From assembly GCA_030841105.1 (NCBI GenBank), contig JAVEDE010000052.1, forward strand, positions 1-64,000: 64,000 nucleotides of DNA, given 5' to 3'. Made by a program: the position numbers and the translations under genes. Source of the DNA: Pyrinomonadaceae bacterium (GTDB taxonomy: Bacteria > Acidobacteriota > Blastocatellia > Pyrinomonadales > Pyrinomonadaceae). A model generated the notes under the pieces. It worked only from the letters and a program-made list of their open reading frames with translations, was not told the DNA's origin and searched no databases. Below, piece after piece: positions 61,799-64,000 of the stretch; position 1 is the first letter of the stretch, and every line of letters begins with the position of its first letter.

Positions 61799-64000
61799 CT
61801 ACGGGCGGTGGAAACCGCGTTCGATGTCGCGCGTCGTCAGGCGCAGGATGGCGGGGCGTCCGTGGGGGCAGGTAGTGGGCGATGAGGTGTGCAGCAGGCG
61901 GTCAATGAGCCAGCGCATCTTTTCCGGCGCGAGCGGCATGTTGACCTTGATCGCGGCGTGACAGGCGAGCGAAGCGGCCACGCGTTCGCGCAAACTCTCG
62001 CGCGCCGCGCCGCGCCGTTCGGCGTCAACCGTCTCCAACACTTCGGCAAGCATGTTGCGCGCTTCGTTGGCGGGCAGGTCTGCGGGCACGGCCTTGATCG
62101 CCACGGTGCGCCCCGACAAACGCATCAGGCTGAAGCCGTAAGTTTCGAGTTCCTCGGCCACGGTGTCGAAGGCGGCGGCCTGCGCGGGCGTCAGGTCGAA
62201 GGTTTCGGGCAGGAGCAACGCCTGCGATTCGGCGGCGCGCGTCTGTTCGAGTTTGCGATACTTGTCGAAGAGGATGCGCTCGTGCGCGGCGTGCTGGTCA
62301 ATCAGCAGCATGCCCTCCGCGTCTATCGCGATGATGTAGCTCTCTTCGAGTTGGTAGAGCGGGCGGATGTTCGTGGATACGTTTTCGATTTCCACTTCGT
62401 ACATCGCGCCCGCGATCGAATTGAGCGGCGGGAGCGACGCACCACGCGTCGTCTGCGGCACGGCGGGCGACGCGTTGCCGTTGCTGCTGTTCGCGCCGGT
62501 CGCATTCGTCAACTCCGGGCTTTCAACTCGCGCCCCGCGTCGCGCCGTCAGTTCATCCGCCGACGCGACTTGAGAAGCGTTCAGAGCGTTCAACCCGGCG
62601 ACGTTCTCGCGCCCTTCCTGCGATGTAACTCCCGCGTTGCGCGCTAACGCATCCGTCGCCGCGCGTGTCGGCGGCGTAGCCACGGCGCGCGCCGCAAACT
62701 CCTCGGACGCCCGAAGCAGCAATTCGTCGTCCGACGGCGGCGTGAAGCCGAACTCAATAGGCTCCTGCTGCGGCAACGACTCGGCCTCTGCGCGCCGCGT
62801 CGCTTCCACGCCCGACCGTTCACCGCCCGGCGTTTCGTCGCCTGCCACGAATTGCGACGACCCGCGCTCCGCAACCGCATCGTCGCCGCTGCCCACGCCC
62901 AACGCGTCCCAACCGGAAGCGACGCGGCCGTGCTCCGTTGAAAGATCGTTTCGCGCGTCCGCACCTTGAGCATGAATTTCGCGCGCGGCCGCGTCGTCAG
63001 TTAAACGGACATAGCCTCCCGCGGCGAGCGCGGCGCGCACCGCTTCGCGCACGGCGTCCGTGACGGCGGCGGCGCGACGGAAGCGCACCTCGGTCTTCGC
63101 CGGGTGGACGTTCACGTCAACCTCTTCGAGCGGCACTTCGAGAAACAGGAGCGCGGCCGGGTAGACGCCGTGCGGCAACACCGTGCGATAACCTTCGCCG
63201 AGCGCGCGGCTCACCAGACGGTCGCGCACGTAGCGGCCGTTGACGAACAGGTATTGCGCGTCGCGCGTCGTGCGTCGTTCGCGCGGCGCGGAGATGTAGC
63301 CGGAGACGCGCGCGACCGTGCTGTGCCCGCCGCCCACCTCCAACAAGTTGTCGAGAAACTCCGCGCCGAAGATTTGATAGGCGCGTTCGCGCAGATTCGC
63401 GGCCGGGGCGGCGCGCAAAGACTCGCGCCCGTTGTTCGTCAGGACGAACGCGATCTCCGGGTGCGCCAGCGCGTAGTGTGTGACGAGACCCGTCAAGTGA
63501 AAACTCTCCGTCGCCTCCGAGCGCAGAAACTTGCGCCGCGCCGGGACGTTGAAGAAGAGATCGCGCACGGTGATGGTCGTCCCGCGCGGCCGCGCGGCTG
63601 GCTTCACGTCGCGCATCCGGCCGCCTTCGATGAGGACGCGCGTGCCCTCCGCGCCGCCTTCCGTCTGCGTGACGAGTTCGACGCGCGCGACCGAGGCAAT
63701 TGAAGCCAGAGCCTCGCCGCGAAAGCCGAGCGTGCTGATGCTGTTGAGATCGTCGGCCGTGCTGATCTTCGACGTGGCATGTCGCTCGAAGGCGAGCAGC
63801 GCGTCGTCCTGCGACATCCCCTCGCCGTCGTCCGTCACGCGCAAGAGCCTGCGCCCGCCCGCCTCCACGTCAACTTCAATGCGCCGCGCCCCCGCGTCAA
63901 TCGCATTCTCCACCAACTCCTTCGCCACCGACGCCGGACGTTCAACTACTTCGCCCGCCGCGATCTGGTTCGCCAAGTGATCTGAAAGTACTCGTATCTT
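61799..64000 (-). CDS. mutL: DNA mismatch repair protein MutL, 5' end outside window
   Basis: 733 residues visible; the N-terminus is cut by the right edge (visible start KIRVLSDHLANQIAAGEVVE, a few residues short of Met). GHKL ATPase domain (~1-215) with ELVENAIDAGA, DDGEGM and GFRGEALASIASV, then the transducer domain (NVHPAKTEVRFR), a ~190-residue disordered linker, and a C-terminal dimerisation domain. The endonuclease-type motif DQHAAHERILFD is present with Asp in place of the final Glu, along with ACHAAIK and CPHGRP, so this MutL probably nicks DNA (no MutH needed). Partner MutS is not in the window. The hairpins at 61651 and 61704 lie after its stop. Confidence 0.96.
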   Translation of the reverse strand, partial: KIRVLSDHLANQIAAGEVVERPASVAKELVENAIDAGARRIEVDVEAGGRRLLRVTDDGEGMSQDDALLAFERHATSKISTADDLNSISTLGFRGEALASIASVARVELVTQTEGGAEGTRVLIEGGRMRDVKPAARPRGTTITVRDLFFNVPARRKFLRSEATESFHLTGLVTHYALAHPEIAFVLTNNGRESLRAAPAANLRERAYQIFGAEFLDNLLEVGGGHSTVARVSGYISAPRERRTTRDAQYLFVNGRYVRDRLVSRALGEGYRTVLPHGVYPAALLFLEVPLEEVDVNVHPAKTEVRFRRAAAVTDAVREAVRAALAAGGYVRLTDDAAAREIHAQGADARNDLSTEHGRVASGWDALGVGSGDDAVAERGSSQFVAGDETPGGERSGVEATRRAEAESLPQQEPIEFGFTPPSDDELLLRASEEFAARAVATPPTRAATDALARNAGVTSQEGRENVAGLNALNASQVASADELTARRGARVESPELTNATGANSSNGNASPAVPQTTRGASLPPLNSIAGAMYEVEIENVSTNIRPLYQLEESYIIAIDAEGMLLIDQHAAHERILFDKYRKLEQTRAAESQALLLPETFDLTPAQAAAFDTVAEELETYGFSLMRLSGRTVAIKAVPADLPANEARNMLAEVLETVDAERRGAARESLRERVAASLACHAAIKVNMPLAPEKMRWLIDRLLHTSSPTTCPHGRPAILRLTTRDIERGFHRP

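Overview
The window is a GC-rich bacterial chromosome segment with 52 protein genes that can be supported, no tRNA or rRNA that I could find, and no integrase, transposase or CRISPR array. The gene set and style resemble Acidobacteriota, most likely class Blastocatellia: zinc-ribbon/FHA/eukaryote-like kinase proteins, MacB-type permeases, S46 and S9 peptidases, an atpD-atpC pair away from the other ATP synthase genes, a B12-dependent mutase and a split acyl-CoA carboxylase. This placement is inference from gene content; no marker gene was compared.

Layout. 1-15.8 kb: S9 peptidase (cut by the left edge), isochorismatase-like hydrolase, PcrA helicase, two large secreted proteins, a membrane/PEGA pair bracketed by two near-identical hairpins, an S46 peptidase, a lone PolX-like N-terminal module and a LURP-one protein. 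15.8-23.4 kb (minus): a signalling block with an FHA-GAF-SpoIIE phosphatase, zinc-ribbon TPR protein, RDD membrane protein, Ser/Thr kinase with FHA, and a zinc-ribbon FHA protein. 23.7-29 kb: a MacA/MacB-type efflux operon (adaptor, ATPase, two permeases). 29.1-35.6 kb (minus): Yip1-like protein, two Dpp/Opp ATPases without permeases, a damaged hicBA locus, a secreted NTF2-like protein and a methylmalonyl-CoA mutase-type catalytic subunit. 35.8-42.7 kb: transglycosylase-like protein, atpD-atpC, ruvB, TPR protein and pdxJ. 42.8-47.3 kb: an array of fourteen 21-bp repeats, then a secreted multidomain nuclease followed 19 bp later by a NuiA-family nuclease inhibitor. 47.3-54.7 kb: glycosyltransferase, S41 protease, RlmI-type methyltransferase, two consecutive genes with in-frame UGA that read as selenoproteins (a peroxiredoxin and a GrdB-like protein), then phosphofructokinase. 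54.9-64 kb: greA, two AT-richer small genes, a CDP-alcohol phosphotransferase, biotin carboxylase plus biotin carrier, a HAD hydrolase and mutL (cut by the right edge).

Two results stand out. First, the adjacent genes at 52177-52641 and 52739-53473 each need one UGA read as selenocysteine, exactly at the peroxidatic position of the peroxiredoxin and in a U-x-x-x-C motif of the GrdB-like protein; both have SECIS-like hairpins downstream of the UGA. A stop-only annotation would break both. Second, about 18 intergenic gaps carry short degenerate tandem repeats, mostly of about 7 nt and mostly as inverted pairs, in roughly eight sequence families. They resemble the heptanucleotide STRR elements of cyanobacteria, and often end within about 15 nt of a start codon that has no Shine-Dalgarno sequence.

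Other linked systems are the nuclease/inhibitor pair (likely effector and immunity), the phosphorylation-signalling block, and a possible propionate/branched-acyl route (biotin carboxylase, biotin carrier, B12 mutase), the last being only suggestive because the parts are far apart.
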